Source: Aurifilum marmelostoma
Taxonomy: Eukaryota > Ascomycota > Sordariomycetes > Diaporthales > Cryphonectriaceae
Reading direction: 5' to 3'
DNA length: 64,000 nucleotides
Assembly: GCA_027559495.1 (NCBI GenBank)
Contig: JAMXSV010000003.1
Coordinates: 992,001 to 1,056,000, forward strand
Below are positions 54,318 to 64,000 of this stretch, piece by piece; position 1 is the first letter of the stretch, and every line of letters starts with the position of its first letter. Below the pieces are notes generated by a model that made no database searches, was not told the origin of the DNA, and saw only the letters and a program-made list of their open reading frames with translations. The translations under genes were made by a program, and so were the position numbers.

Positions 54318-57238
54318 ATGAACGGCCATTTCTCTGCGGTGGGCGATGCGCCCTCTGCCGAGCAATATGAGCATGGCGTCCAAGTCATTGACGAGGACAA
54401 GCAATACAAGTCAGTTGACAGAACCTGCCCTTTCCCTGCTGACCTGAGGACCCCTCCCTGCAGCAGCCCAAGGAGGATACCACCAAAGAAATCCACCACC
54501 CAGCAGCAGTGATGTTGACATCCAGGACAGCTCTCACCTTAGTGACTACCTCGTCCAGAGCCATGTCTCGACAGCTGGCTTCAACTACCACCTCATCTCC
54601 GTCTTCGGCTCCCAGTCCACGGGCAAATCCACCCTGCTGAACCACCTGTTTGGCACCGAGTTCAGCGTCATGTCCGAGACGGAACGCAGGCAGACCACAA
54701 AGGGGATATGGATGTCCAAGAACAAGAAGGAGTCTTCCTCGGGCGGCGCCGTCAAGCTGGCGGACAACATCCTGGTCATGGACGTCGAGGGTACCGACGG
54801 CCGCGAGAGGGGCGAAGACCAGGACTTCGAGAGGAAGAGCGCCCTGTTTGCCCTCGCCACGAGCGAGGTCCTGATTGTCAACATCTGGGAACACCAGGTC
54901 GGTCTGTACCAGGGCGCCAACATGGGCCTGCTGAAGACCGTCTTCGAGGTCAACCTGCAGCTCTTTCTCAAGGACAAACAGTGAGTCTCTCCTCATGATA
55001 CTTATATCAGAGCAATGGGGAACCCCCCCCCCATCTTTACTTTGCTGGAGAATCCCCCGTTTTCCTAACAAGGTCTGTCTTCTCTACTCCAGGTCAAACC
55101 CGAGGTCACTGCTCTTCTTCGTCATCCGCGATCACATCGGAAACACCCCCCTCGCGAACCTGCGCAACACCCTGGTCCAGGATCTCACCAAGATCTGGTC
55201 CTCGATATCGAAGCCTCAGGGTCTCGAGAACTCGAGGATCGAGGACTACTTCGACTTTGCCTTTGCGGCCCTCCCGCACAAGATCCTGCAGCCCGAGAAG
55301 TTCGTGTCCGAGGTCGACACCCTGGCCAAGCGGTTCACGACGGGACACCGCTCAACACCGGATCAGGAGTTTGCGGGCGGCGTCTTCCTGTCCGAGTACC
55401 ACCGCAGGATCCCTGCCGACGGCTTCTCCGTCTACGCTGAGGGCATCTGGGACCAGATCGTCAACAACAAGGACCTCGACCTGCCGACCCAGCAGGAGCT
55501 CCTTGCCCAGTTCCGCTGCGACGAGATCGCCCGCGAGGTCCTGACCGCGTTCGACACCGACATCGTGCCGCTGGAGGAGCAGCAGCAGGATGCCGCCCGA
55601 GCGGGCACCCCTGCCGTCCTGGCCAATCTTGGCGCCACCTGCAGGTCCGCCCGCGACAAGACCACCAGGGCCTTTGAGGTGCAGGCGAGCAGGTACCACA
55701 AGGCCGTCTACAAGAGGAAGCGCGTGGAGCTGGAGGAGAAGATCGACGGGCGCCTCAAGCCGCTGTACCAGGGCCAGCTGATGGCCGCGCACAAGAAGGG
55801 CGTCGCCGCCTTCACCGAGGCCGTGACCAATGCCGTCAAGGCGGGCCAGAAGGCCGGCGGCCAGTACGAGTTCACCGAGATCATCGAGAAGCAAAAGGGC
55901 AAGACGCTGGAGATCTTCAAGAAGGAGGCGCAGAGCCTCGCCATCGAGGGCGTCCCGTGGACCAACTTCAAGCCGCAGTACCTGCTCTTCGGCAAAGAGC
56001 TCGACGAGGTCGGCGCGAGGCTCAGGAAGGAGGAGATGCGCCGTCTCGCCACGCGCGTCGAGCGCTGGGTCAGGTCCCGCCTCGGGGATGCGGTCGGGCT
56101 GGAGTTCAACAAGCTCGGGTCTGGCCGCGGCGGCTCTGGCGCGCCCGAGGACGGCGAGAAGCCCGCGACCGAGAAGGACCTGTGGGACCGCATCTGGACT
56201 GTGTTCGTGGCCGTCGTGAAGGAGGCACAGGACAGGTTCAAGGACCGGGCCAAGAACCTCGAGGCCACCGAGGACGAGGTGGAGATCGGCCTGTGGCGGC
56301 TGCGGCGCAAGAGCTGGGTGGCGCTGCGCGAGAAGATCGAGGAGGAGGTGATGGAGGGCAACATCCTGCTCAAGCTGCGCGAGAACTTTGAGGACAAGTT
56401 CCGGTACGACGAGGCCGGCGTCCCGAGGATCTGGCGCCCGAGCGACGACATCGAGGGCATCTACACCCGGGCCCGCGAGTCGACCCTGGCCCTGATCCCG
56501 CTGCTGTCGAGGTTCAGGCTCTCGGAGACGTACGGCCCGCCGGACCTGCCGGCATACATTGGCAACCACCCCCACGGCGTCGAGCCCAGCGACGAGGAGG
56601 ACCTGGCCCCCATCGGCGGCGTCGACGAGGAGGAGGGCAAGAGCCTCGAGGAGGAGATGACGGTCCTCAGCGAGAGCAAGCGGCAGGATCTCGTCATCCG
56701 CTTCAAGAAGACGGCAGATGGCGTCTATGTCGAGGCGAAGCGGAGCGCCCTGGGCGGTATCACCCAGATTCCGCTGTATTTCTATGTTGTGCTCTTGGTT
56801 CTGGGGTGGAACGAGATATGGATGGGTCAGTACTTCTGTCCCCCCCCCCCTCACACAAACACAAACACCCCCCCCCCCCTTCTTCCGCTTCCCTATTCTT
56901 CTTCTGTATATCGATGATGACCCGATTTGCTAACGGGCTCATTCCCAACAGTTCTCCGCAACCCCGTCCTGTTCATCATGCTCTGTATGATGGCGGGCGG
57001 CACATATCTGGCCTACAACCTGAACCTCCTCGGGCCGATGATGCAGATGACCAACGCCGCCAGCAACCAGGCCGTCGAGATCGGCAAGCAGAAGCTGCGC
57101 GATTTCCTCGAGAACAACGAGACTGCGCGCTCGGCCCTGTCCATGCCGGCGCGCAGGGACACCGACTCTGTCAGCATGGACACGCTCGACAGCAGAGGCA
57201 AGCGCAAGGATAAGGATGAGGACGAGGATGACATCTGA
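54318..57238 (+). CDS. SEY1: Dynamin-like ER fusion GTPase Sey1
   Basis: Exons 54318-54409, 54504-54980, 55093-56825 and 56952-57238 give 862 residues. The GTPase domain has the P-loop FGSQSTGKST (about 65-74), the switch region MDVEGTDGRERGEDQDFE, and IRDHIGN as the RD guanine motif. A long helical middle domain follows. Near the C-terminus two hydrophobic segments (PLYFYVVLLVLGWNEIWM and NPVLFIMLCMMAGGTYLAY) form the membrane hairpin, then an amphipathic tail and an acidic end (DKDEDEDDI). Known role: Sey1, the fungal counterpart of atlastin/RHD3, fuses ER tubules. Exon 2 begins at a triple CAGCAGCAG acceptor, so one or two residues at the join (position 32-33) are uncertain. Introns 2 and 3 contain C-runs. 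Confidence 0.96.
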
Positions 57239-57609
57239 GGTGAAGGAGAGAGAGAAAGGGGGGGGGGGGAAGAGAGAGAGAACAACCAAAAATGTTTATA
57301 TATTGTATAGAGATGCCTCTTGGGTAACAACCCCTTATTCCCAATGCTTGTTGCATTGCTTGCGCGGGAGTCGGTCGGCATCAGGATATCCCCAACTGTT
57401 CCATACTGTACACAAACACAGCACAGCGCTCTTTATATAGACCCGACGAGAATAGGAGAATGAAAGAAGTAGGACGGACTCCTCAACACCTGAAAATAGG
57501 ATATCAACACATTTTTGTGCCCCACTTTCCGCTTCCTCTCCCTTTCCAAAACTCCCAGGTATGCATAGTAAATTGTCTTTTTTTTTCCCCTTTTTTTTCC
57601 TCCCCTCCG
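57239..57609. other. Intergenic region between convergent SEY1 and RNase H2A
   Basis: About 370 bases of 3' flanks with a G10 run near 57258 and T-runs near 57580-57600. Nothing else seen. Confidence 0.55.
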
Positions 57610-58740
57610 TCAAAACGCCTCCAACCCGACAGGGGTTCCGAACCAGGTCCCCAGCTCGTCAGCATTCTCGTCACGGTCATCACTGCCGACAAAGAAATCC
57701 GTCAGCCTGCTCGTCTCCCCGTCGTCCTCGACGGGCCACTCCACCTTGACCCCTCCCTTGGCCTCCATCATGTCCTTGGCCGTGCCCCAGCTGAACCTGC
57801 ACTCGGACCCCCACCCGAACAGGGGGTGCATATTCGCCCTCATCCAGCCCACGCACCTCGCGTCGGACGGGTACCCGGACCCCCACGCCATGCCTGCGCC
57901 TTTCTCCTTCTCTTGGTCGTCACCACCCTCAGCTCCGGCCAGCAGCCGCCGCTGCTGCTGCTGCTCGTACAGGACCTCAAGGCAGGCGTCACGCGTGACC
58001 TTGGCGCAGACGCTGGCGGCGCTCACGCAGGGGTACAGGCTGTCGGCCTTCTTGGCGACGGTGACGCGGACCGAGGGGAAGACGCGCTCGAGCCTCTTCT
58101 GGTAGGCGGCGGGGGGGCCGACGGTGTCGACGTAGACCTCGCGCACGTTGACGCCGCGGGCGAGGACGCCGCGGACCAGGGCGACCGTGGCGTCCATGGC
58201 CTGGGCGTTGAGGTTGTAGGCGGCGCCGGGGCGGTACATGGCGGTGGAGATGGAGCGGGCGGAGAGGGCGGTGGTGGCCCAGCCGGTGTGGGTGTAGAGG
58301 GTGGTGGGTGGAGGAGGAGTAGGAGTCTGGTGGTCCTTGCTCGCGTCGGCGGCTGGTTTTTGGGAGGGCGTGCACAGCTCTTGCATGAGGGCGGAGCGCA
58401 CGGCCGGGGTGAGGACCTTGGAGTCGTCAAAGTGGTGCTTCTCGCGCAGGAGGGAGTCGGATAGGGTCAGCGGCAGGTAGAAGACGCCGTAGACCATGGG
58501 GCCCAGCACGGGGCCGCGGCCGGCCTCGTCCACGCCTAGACAGCAGGGAACGCCGTCGTCTGCGCCGGGGGAGGAAGGGAGCAGGGCGGGCGGGACGGGC
58601 GAGAAGTGGGTGTAGCTGTCGCCGGCGAGGAGGGTGTCGTGGTGCACTGAGGGTGGGAGGAAGATGTCGTCGGGTGATGGCGTCTCGAGGAGGGCGGCGT
58701 CGGCGGCGTCGGTCATCTGAGTGTCGTCGGCGGTGTCCAT
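57610..58740 (-). CDS. Ribonuclease H2 catalytic subunit A
   Basis: Intronless, 376 residues, ATG at 58740. The catalytic core starts with CLGVDEAGRGPVLGPMVYG (DEAGRG at 71-76), followed by HFDDSKVLTP, VREVYVDTVGPP and KKADSLYPCVSAASVCAKVT, which supply the acidic active-site residues and the conserved Tyr of the family. Two low-complexity insertions interrupt the core: a Pro/Thr-rich one (about 130-145) and a Gln-run with acidic stretch (QQQQRRLLAGAEGG, about 265-285). Known role: with subunits B and C it cuts at ribonucleotides in DNA and RNA-DNA hybrids, in the nucleus. A 65-residue N-terminal extension precedes the core. It shares an 825-base upstream region with CENP-C. Confidence 0.95.
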   Translation of the reverse strand: MDTADDTQMTDAADAALLETPSPDDIFLPPSVHHDTLLAGDSYTHFSPVPPALLPSSPGADDGVPCCLGVDEAGRGPVLGPMVYGVFYLPLTLSDSLLREKHHFDDSKVLTPAVRSALMQELCTPSQKPAADASKDHQTPTPPPPTTLYTHTGWATTALSARSISTAMYRPGAAYNLNAQAMDATVALVRGVLARGVNVREVYVDTVGPPAAYQKRLERVFPSVRVTVAKKADSLYPCVSAASVCAKVTRDACLEVLYEQQQQRRLLAGAEGGDDQEKEKGAGMAWGSGYPSDARCVGWMRANMHPLFGWGSECRFSWGTAKDMMEAKGGVKVEWPVEDDGETSRLTDFFVGSDDRDENADELGTWFGTPVGLEAF

Positions 58741-59565
58741 GGTTGTTGGGCTTTCATCTCAAGGTGTAGGGGTGTGCGTCTCTTGTCCGATCTGTTGTGT
58801 AGTGTCGGGTTGGGGTGAATCTGTCTATTGCGTCTCGAGATAAATCTCGTCGTCGTTGCAGGCATGTGTGGAAAGTGTGCATGTATAGAGAGTAACTTGG
58901 TCACTGAATTGTCCAAGTGATGTCTCGGCTGTGGAAACGCGTCTCCAGACGCGTCTAGTGTGTGGGGTGCTTGGGCGGCAATGGACGCGGTTTAGTTGCT
59001 GTAGTGTAATAAGTTTGACGCGTTTAGCACCAACCCAAGCTCTGGAGCTAACTGCTGTAGGGCCTGTGGCGCGCTGTAAGCACTCAACTGCAGCTACACT
59101 GGCGCTGTATCGTGGCGGGCCAGCCCAACCAACCCCTGCGAGTGTCCTCTGGAGGCACCTGGCACCCCCCCTGGCGACACAACCTCTACTACCACTTCCA
59201 ACTGACCCCCAAAACCCCATGCACACCCAACCTACTTTTATCCGCCCTCTCTTGTCGACCGAGCAAAAGAGAGTTTTGTTTTTTTTGGCTGATAGTAGGC
59301 GCTCCCTTCGATTACTGGCCGGCGCATTGCACGACAATCATTTCGCTGCGCTCTCCAGAGTCGCTGTCTGCGTTGCTGTCGACCTTCGTTCTCAGCTGTC
59401 TTGTTTACTTTTTTGGACCGCACATATTGGTCTTGCCTGCGCATCTTGCTCACTACTTTGCGCCTATCGGTCTGATATTCGAGACAGGAAGAAGGAAAGA
59501 AAGAGAGGGCGCGCATAAGGAGAAGGCGGAGCTCGAGAAGGACGAGACAAAGAAACCGAAACATC
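58741..59565. promoter_or_regulatory. Shared divergent upstream region RNase H2A / CENP-C
   Basis: 825 bases between the start codons of the two divergent genes. Near 58935-58955 the bases AACGCGTCTCCAGACGCGT form a near-palindrome with two ACGCGT elements (the Mlu cell-cycle box core), and a third, GACGCGTTT, lies near 59017. In yeast such MCB elements drive G1/S genes; here this is inference. Confidence 0.6.
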
Positions 59566-61822
59566 ATGGCGCCGCGTCAATCATCAGCGCAACGTCGCTC
59601 CGTGGCGGCGAGCGAAGCCTTTCATGACTTGGGCGTGCGCGGTCGGTGTGTAGCAACCAGCCCCTTCGTTCATTCTTGCCTCGTGTGCGCGAGAGGCTGT
59701 ATGTGTATGTGTCTCGTCCGGTAACTGACGCGAAGCTCTCCCGCATCTTAGGAAGACCGGAGTTACCCTGAAGGATACTGGCGTGCGCGACGAGCACGGA
59801 ATGCAGCCCCTAGACGACCTCTTTTCCTCGCCCGACAAGGAGAGCCACGACGACGGCGCCCTTGATGACGATGAGGAGGACGGGAGCGATGAGGATGAGG
59901 AACCAATGGACATTGACGAGGGTGAGTTTACACGGATGCAGCTGCCGATGAGGAGACATACAATGTGAGAAGAAATCTCGGCTTGACTGACGTAAATGTC
60001 CTATTCACTCTACTAGTCACCGCCCCAGCACCCTCGGCTTTCATGAACGGTCGCCCGCCTGCGCGCGCCAGATCGCCGCTCAAAACGACCCTCAACTCTC
60101 CGGCCCGCAGGCCGGCCGGCATGTCGTCTTCACCCCTCCGCCCCTCCAAGCTCGTCGACGGGTCTCCTTCTGGCGCAAAGTCCGTGCAGAGGAGGCTCGA
60201 CTTCAAGAAGAATGACCTCCTTGCCTCCAGACCGGTCCTGCCCAAGCCGAACGGCGTGAACGGGGTGAATGGCAAGGCAAAGCCTGCTGGCGATGGGCAC
60301 CAAAGCTCGCCTTCTGAGGCGGAAGAGGAGTCAGAGAGGGGGGGAGAGGAGGAGTCGATGGCAATGTTGGACGGCGGGGGCGAAGCCTCTGCTCTCGCGA
60401 GCGAGGACGGACCCGACGAGGAGGAGGAGGACGAGGAGGAGGAAGAAGAAGAGGAAGAGGAAGATGTTGAGGAGGAGCAGGAAGAGGAGCAGGAGCAGGT
60501 TCAGCCACCGACGCCATCATCTGCCAAGAAGGGCAGGGGTCGCCCCAAGAAAATAGAGCGCGCTCAAGAAGTGGAAGAAGACAGAATTGTCGAATCGATC
60601 GAGCCCGCGGATGAGGAGCCAGTACGCACAGGCAAGAAAAGAGGCCGCCCCCCTGCCAGTCGTGCTGCGCCACACGAGGAAGCCGAAACACAGCCGGCAA
60701 AGAAGAAGGCCAAGGGCAGCAGCTCCCATGTGAGCAACGAGGAGAAGGAGGATGAGACGGCAAAGCAGGCGCCCAGGCGCAGAGGTCGTCCCAAGACAGC
60801 CGCGAAGGCTGCTGCAGAGAGCTCAACAGCGGTACCCGAAAAGAAACCAGCCATCCCAAAACAGAAGCGAGCTGGGAAGCGGACCTCCAATGGCGTGGGC
60901 GACACGTCGGTGGCAGAGATTCCGCGCGGCCCACCGCTGCCTAAATCCCGAGGACTCGTGATCACGAGACGCGAGGCCCCGGGCGCAGGAGCCAACATGT
61001 TTACAACGCGGTCTGGGCGCACCTCGTACCAGCCGCTCAAGTTCTGGCGGAACGAGCGCACCGAGCTCGACGACGACGCCATCCTCGCGGACGGCAAGAC
61101 CTCGATCCTCCTGCCGCACATCAAGAACATTGTGCGCATCGACGAGACCGAGCCAGACCAGAAGCAACGACGCAGAGGCAGGCCTGCTGCCGCCAAAAAG
61201 GGCAGCGGCGGCAAGAGGCGCGGCGGGGACGAGGACGAGGACGGCGTCGACGAGCTGGAGCCCTGGGAGGAGGACGGCGACGTCATCACGGGCGAGGTGG
61301 CCGTGTGGCAGCCCGAGCACGAGCTGAACCCGCCCGGGCCAGATGAGCAGATCGAGGTGGCAGACGAGCAGATCGCCGTGTCGGCCAACGCCATCACCAC
61401 ACGCGAGATCCGCAACGCCACCTTCAGGTTCGCCAAGACGCTCAGCCTGCCCTTCTTCGGGTCCGGCGTCGTCGACCTGCCGCCGCACGCGGAAAAGAAG
61501 CCCAAGAACTCGCGCAAGATGCACATGACCTTTTTTGTCGTCTCGGGCAGGGTCACCGTCACCGTGGCGGATACGGTTTTCAGCATCGGCCGAGGAGGCA
61601 TGTGGTTTGTGCCAAGAGGTAAGCCACCCACATCCAACCCCCCCCTTGGGGCCACTTGTTTGCTCTGGAGAAACTGGACCAAGAAAGAAAACTAACGTCT
61701 ATCTATCTGCAGGCAATTACTATAGCATCGAGAATGTACAAGACAGGCCTGCGCGCATCTTCTTCTCGCAGGGCTGCGAAGTAGCGGGCGGGGCGGGGGC
61801 CGATGTCAGCCAAATGGCCTGA
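59566..61822 (+). CDS. MIF2: Kinetochore protein CENP-C (Mif2)
   Basis: Exons 59566-59645, 59752-59921, 60017-61618 and 61713-61822 give 653 residues. The N-terminus has the Mif2 region GVRGRKTGVTLKDTGVRDEH. Then come an acidic stretch (about 60-82), a very Glu-rich run (about 216-250) and four AT-hook-like RGRP cores (KGRGRPKK, KKRGRPPAS, RRRGRPKTA, RRRGRPAAA). The CENP-C signature RSGRTSYQPLKFWRNER lies at about 415-431 and binds the centromeric nucleosome. The C-terminal cupin (about 546-653; MTFFVVSGRVTVTVADTVFS, GGMWFVPRGNYYSIENV) is the dimerisation domain. Known role: links CENP-A nucleosomes to the outer kinetochore. Donor TCG|GTGTGT at the end of exon 1 was chosen because it alone keeps the frame into KTGVTLKD. 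Confidence 0.95.
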
Positions 61823-62264
61823 ACACAGCCAGCAGCAGGACAGGTTTGATTGCTCATCAAAACCCCCGGCGGTGTGCGGTGTTAATAGAGAGTAGCGGCT
61901 TTCGAATGAGTTGCATGTGGTGTGAATCCCAATTCTCTTTGTTATGACTTGATACCAATGTGCGCCAAGTGTGGATGCGAAGAAGGACAGGATAGGAAAG
62001 AGGACAAGGATTCGTGGATCTAGTTGCATCGACATATTCGTGAGCGTCTCGAAGAGTTCGTTGGAGAGAAAGAGAGAGAGGCACGAAGAAAGACGGATTT
62101 AGTTTGTTTTCAATTGTGAATCCAATTCATTGGCCGAGTGTGAGGAGGGTATCATCAAGTCTGTGTGCAGTGAACCTCCCAATGATGCTGTCCCGCTGTT
62201 TCCCTACCCTCTTTCCCCCTCTTGTCTGTCTTTCCAATCCCATCACAAGACACACACACACACC
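61823..62264. other. Intergenic region between convergent CENP-C and YME2
   Basis: About 440 bases of two 3' flanks, with a short (CA)n at 62250-62263 next to the YME2 stop. Nothing else seen. Confidence 0.55.
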
Positions 62265-64000
62265 CTAAGCCTCCTGCGTCAGAACCTTCTTCAGCTTGGC
62301 CATCTCGAGCTCATAGTCCCGGATCTTGGTCTGACTGCCTGCGAGCTTGCCGAGCAGATAGTTGATCCGCGCCGTCGTCTCGTAGGGCTGCTTGGGGAGA
62401 GACGCCAGCAGGCTCAGCTCAGCCTCGACCTGAGATTTTGGGTCATGTTGTTAGCTGGAGGACCATTGACCAGTCTAGAAGGGGGAAAATAGGAGATGGG
62501 AGAGGAGAGGTAATGAAGCACCAGGCTCCTCACTCACCTTGTTGATAGTCTTGGCCTCAATCTTTCCCAGTTCCGTTAGCACGGCCAGATCCATCTTGGC
62601 TTTGAGGACGGGATCTCGCAGCAGCGCGTTGAAAGCGGCCTGATACACGGGCTTGCCGGCCATGATGGTCTGCGGGCGACCCCGGTGCGAGCGTACACTG
62701 ATCAGCTCCGCGCTGGCCAGGCTCTCGAGGGCAATCTCGCCGTTGTCCACGCCGGGCGCCGTCGACGAGGCGAACGTGTCCGAGAGCAGGACCTCGTTAT
62801 ACCGCAGGGACTCCTTCTTGGCGATCTCCTTGATTAGGAACCAGGCCTGCTCGGTCGAGTAGTTCCTGCTGCTGTCGGATGGGAGCTTGTTGGTGAGCAG
62901 AAAGAGCTTGAGGATCTCCGAGGCCGACTGGTCGATGATCTCCTGCACGGCCTGGCGGGGGCTCTGACCCGTCTTCATGCGCCGTGCCAGGAACTCGAGG
63001 TCGGTGAGGCGGCCGCCCAGGACGGTGATGACCTCATCAAGCTCCTGGATATTCCGAGGCGACTCGTCGACGTCGTTGGTCTCCTGTGGCTTCGCGTCGC
63101 CGCCGGTAGCCGCGTCCTTGTTGACTGCAGGCTCCTTCTTCTTGTCCTTGGGCTTGGTCTGGGAGAGGTGGCTTAGCACGTACTGCTTGGCGACGTCGGG
63201 CGAGAGGTCACCCAGTGCGATGGTGCGGAATACTCTGTCCGGCAGGGACTTGGACAATGGCTTTGAGTAGGACGAGTCGCTGGTCAGGAAGATGACATGT
63301 GCGATGTTGGCCTGGACCAGGGCGGCAGCCCACTCGGAGAGCTTATCGTACACGATACTGGTCTCCTCGTTCTTGAGCAGGAAGTTGTTGATGACGACCA
63401 CAGATCGGCGCTCGGGATGGGCCTCGAGGAAGGCATCGTCGTTGAGGCTCGCGTCGGCGTCGTCCTTCTTGCGGTCCGAGAGCGAGACCTTCGTCAGGGC
63501 TGCGGCGGTGTTGGCGAGGATCTTGCTGAGCTGGGAGTCGAGGGTCTCGGAGAAGCCCGACTTGACGCCTGTGGTGCTCTGGATGGCGAGGTCGACGAGG
63601 CTGCTCAGCTGGTTGGCCCAGGAGAAGACGGGCCTGTAGCCGACCTCACCCGCCAGCTTCTTGATCGTGGTGCTCTCACCTTTGGCCTCCACGATGGGTT
63701 TGCAGTCGAGGACGAGGACATCCTTCCGCCCGCCCAGCGCCTGGTCTAGTACTAGCTCCTCCTTGCCCGAGCCGCGCGGGCCCTGGACGACGATGAAAGT
63801 GTCGGCAGATTCCATCAGCCATTTCTGGACCTGGTCTATAGCGTCTCTGCGGTGCGTGAACAGCGCCTTCAGCCCAGCATCCTCAGCCTTGTGCTTCCTG
63901 AAGGCCAGAATGTCGTTGGTACGCCGCTTGAACCACTGGAAGATCTTGTTGTCCGAGAGACTGAAGCGCTTCTCGATGTGTGCCCTGATGGAGAACTCCC
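62265..64000 (-). CDS. YME2: Mitochondrial escape protein 2 (Yme2), C-terminal part, cut by window edge
   Basis: The gene runs off the right edge; only its 3' part is here, as exons 62538-64000 (5' end outside) and 62265-62429, joined over a 108-base GTGAGT...CAG intron. The visible protein (about 541 residues) starts in EFSIRAHIEKRFSLSDNKIF. It has an AAA/P-loop-type NTPase core: FIVVQGPRGSGKEELVLDQA (Walker A) and RRSVVVINNFL (Walker B-like, with Asn where Asp is common). A Lys/Asp-rich linker follows, then helices ending in EMAKLKKVLTQEA. Known role: Yme2 (RNA12 family) is an inner-membrane protein affecting mitochondrial DNA maintenance and escape. The RNA-binding and membrane parts would lie upstream, outside this window. 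Confidence 0.9.

Noticed and set aside
55352..56854. 500-codon open frame on the minus strand opposite SEY1
   Set aside because: Mirror of the C/G third-position bias of SEY1; Leu/Val/Asp-rich composition without a domain.
60564..61682. 372-codon minus-strand frame opposite CENP-C
   Set aside because: Antisense shadow of CENP-C exon 3, Ser/Arg-rich, no domain.

Overview
This is nuclear DNA from a filamentous ascomycete (Pezizomycotina, most likely a Sordariomycete). The genes carry short introns of about 50-190 bases with GTAAGT/GTATGT-like donors and CTAAC/CTGAC-like branch sites. Codon third positions are strongly C/G in coding exons, and the encoded proteins have recognisable fungal relatives: Sba1/p23, Yra1, Ost4, Qcr2, Rpc82, Ggc1, Lsc2, Sey1, CENP-C/Mif2, RNase H2A, Yme2. 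There is no operon structure, insertion sequence, CRISPR array or prokaryotic signal. I cannot name the species.

Layout. Positions 1-16135 are gene-poor: a single compact gene for a small Ser-rich fungal protein (8687-9202, minus) lies between about 8.7 kb and 6.9 kb of low-complexity non-coding DNA. From 16 kb the density becomes normal: VPS24 (minus), SBA1 (plus), YRA1/ALY (minus), OST4 (minus, 52 residues), QCR2 (minus), RPC82 (plus), GGC1 (plus), a 2006-residue coiled-coil protein (plus), initiator tRNA-Met (minus), a small charged protein (minus), a CYP52-like P450 (minus), LSC2 (plus), an unresolved membrane protein (minus), a possible small ORF (plus), a fructosamine-kinase-like protein (plus), tRNA-Gly(GCC) (plus), SEY1 (plus), RNase H2 subunit A (minus), CENP-C (plus) and the 3' part of YME2 (minus, running off the right edge).

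Function. Most of these are housekeeping genes: mitochondrial energy and nucleotide handling (QCR2, GGC1, LSC2, YME2), ER structure and N-glycosylation (SEY1, OST4), endosomal sorting (VPS24), chaperoning (SBA1), mRNA export (YRA1), Pol III transcription and translation (RPC82, two tRNAs), genome integrity and kinetochore (RNase H2A, CENP-C). They are neighbours, not one pathway. The P450 and the ketosamine kinase are the clearest accessory enzymes. I did not find a clear new multi-gene system. The most unusual items are the giant coiled-coil protein with two different internal repeat families, the 924-base intron of the YRA1 homologue, two GC-AG introns, a 21-base microexon in SBA1, and many G/C homopolymers of 13-19 bases in non-coding DNA. 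Exon boundaries are my own reading of splice signals and reading frame; no transcript data were available.
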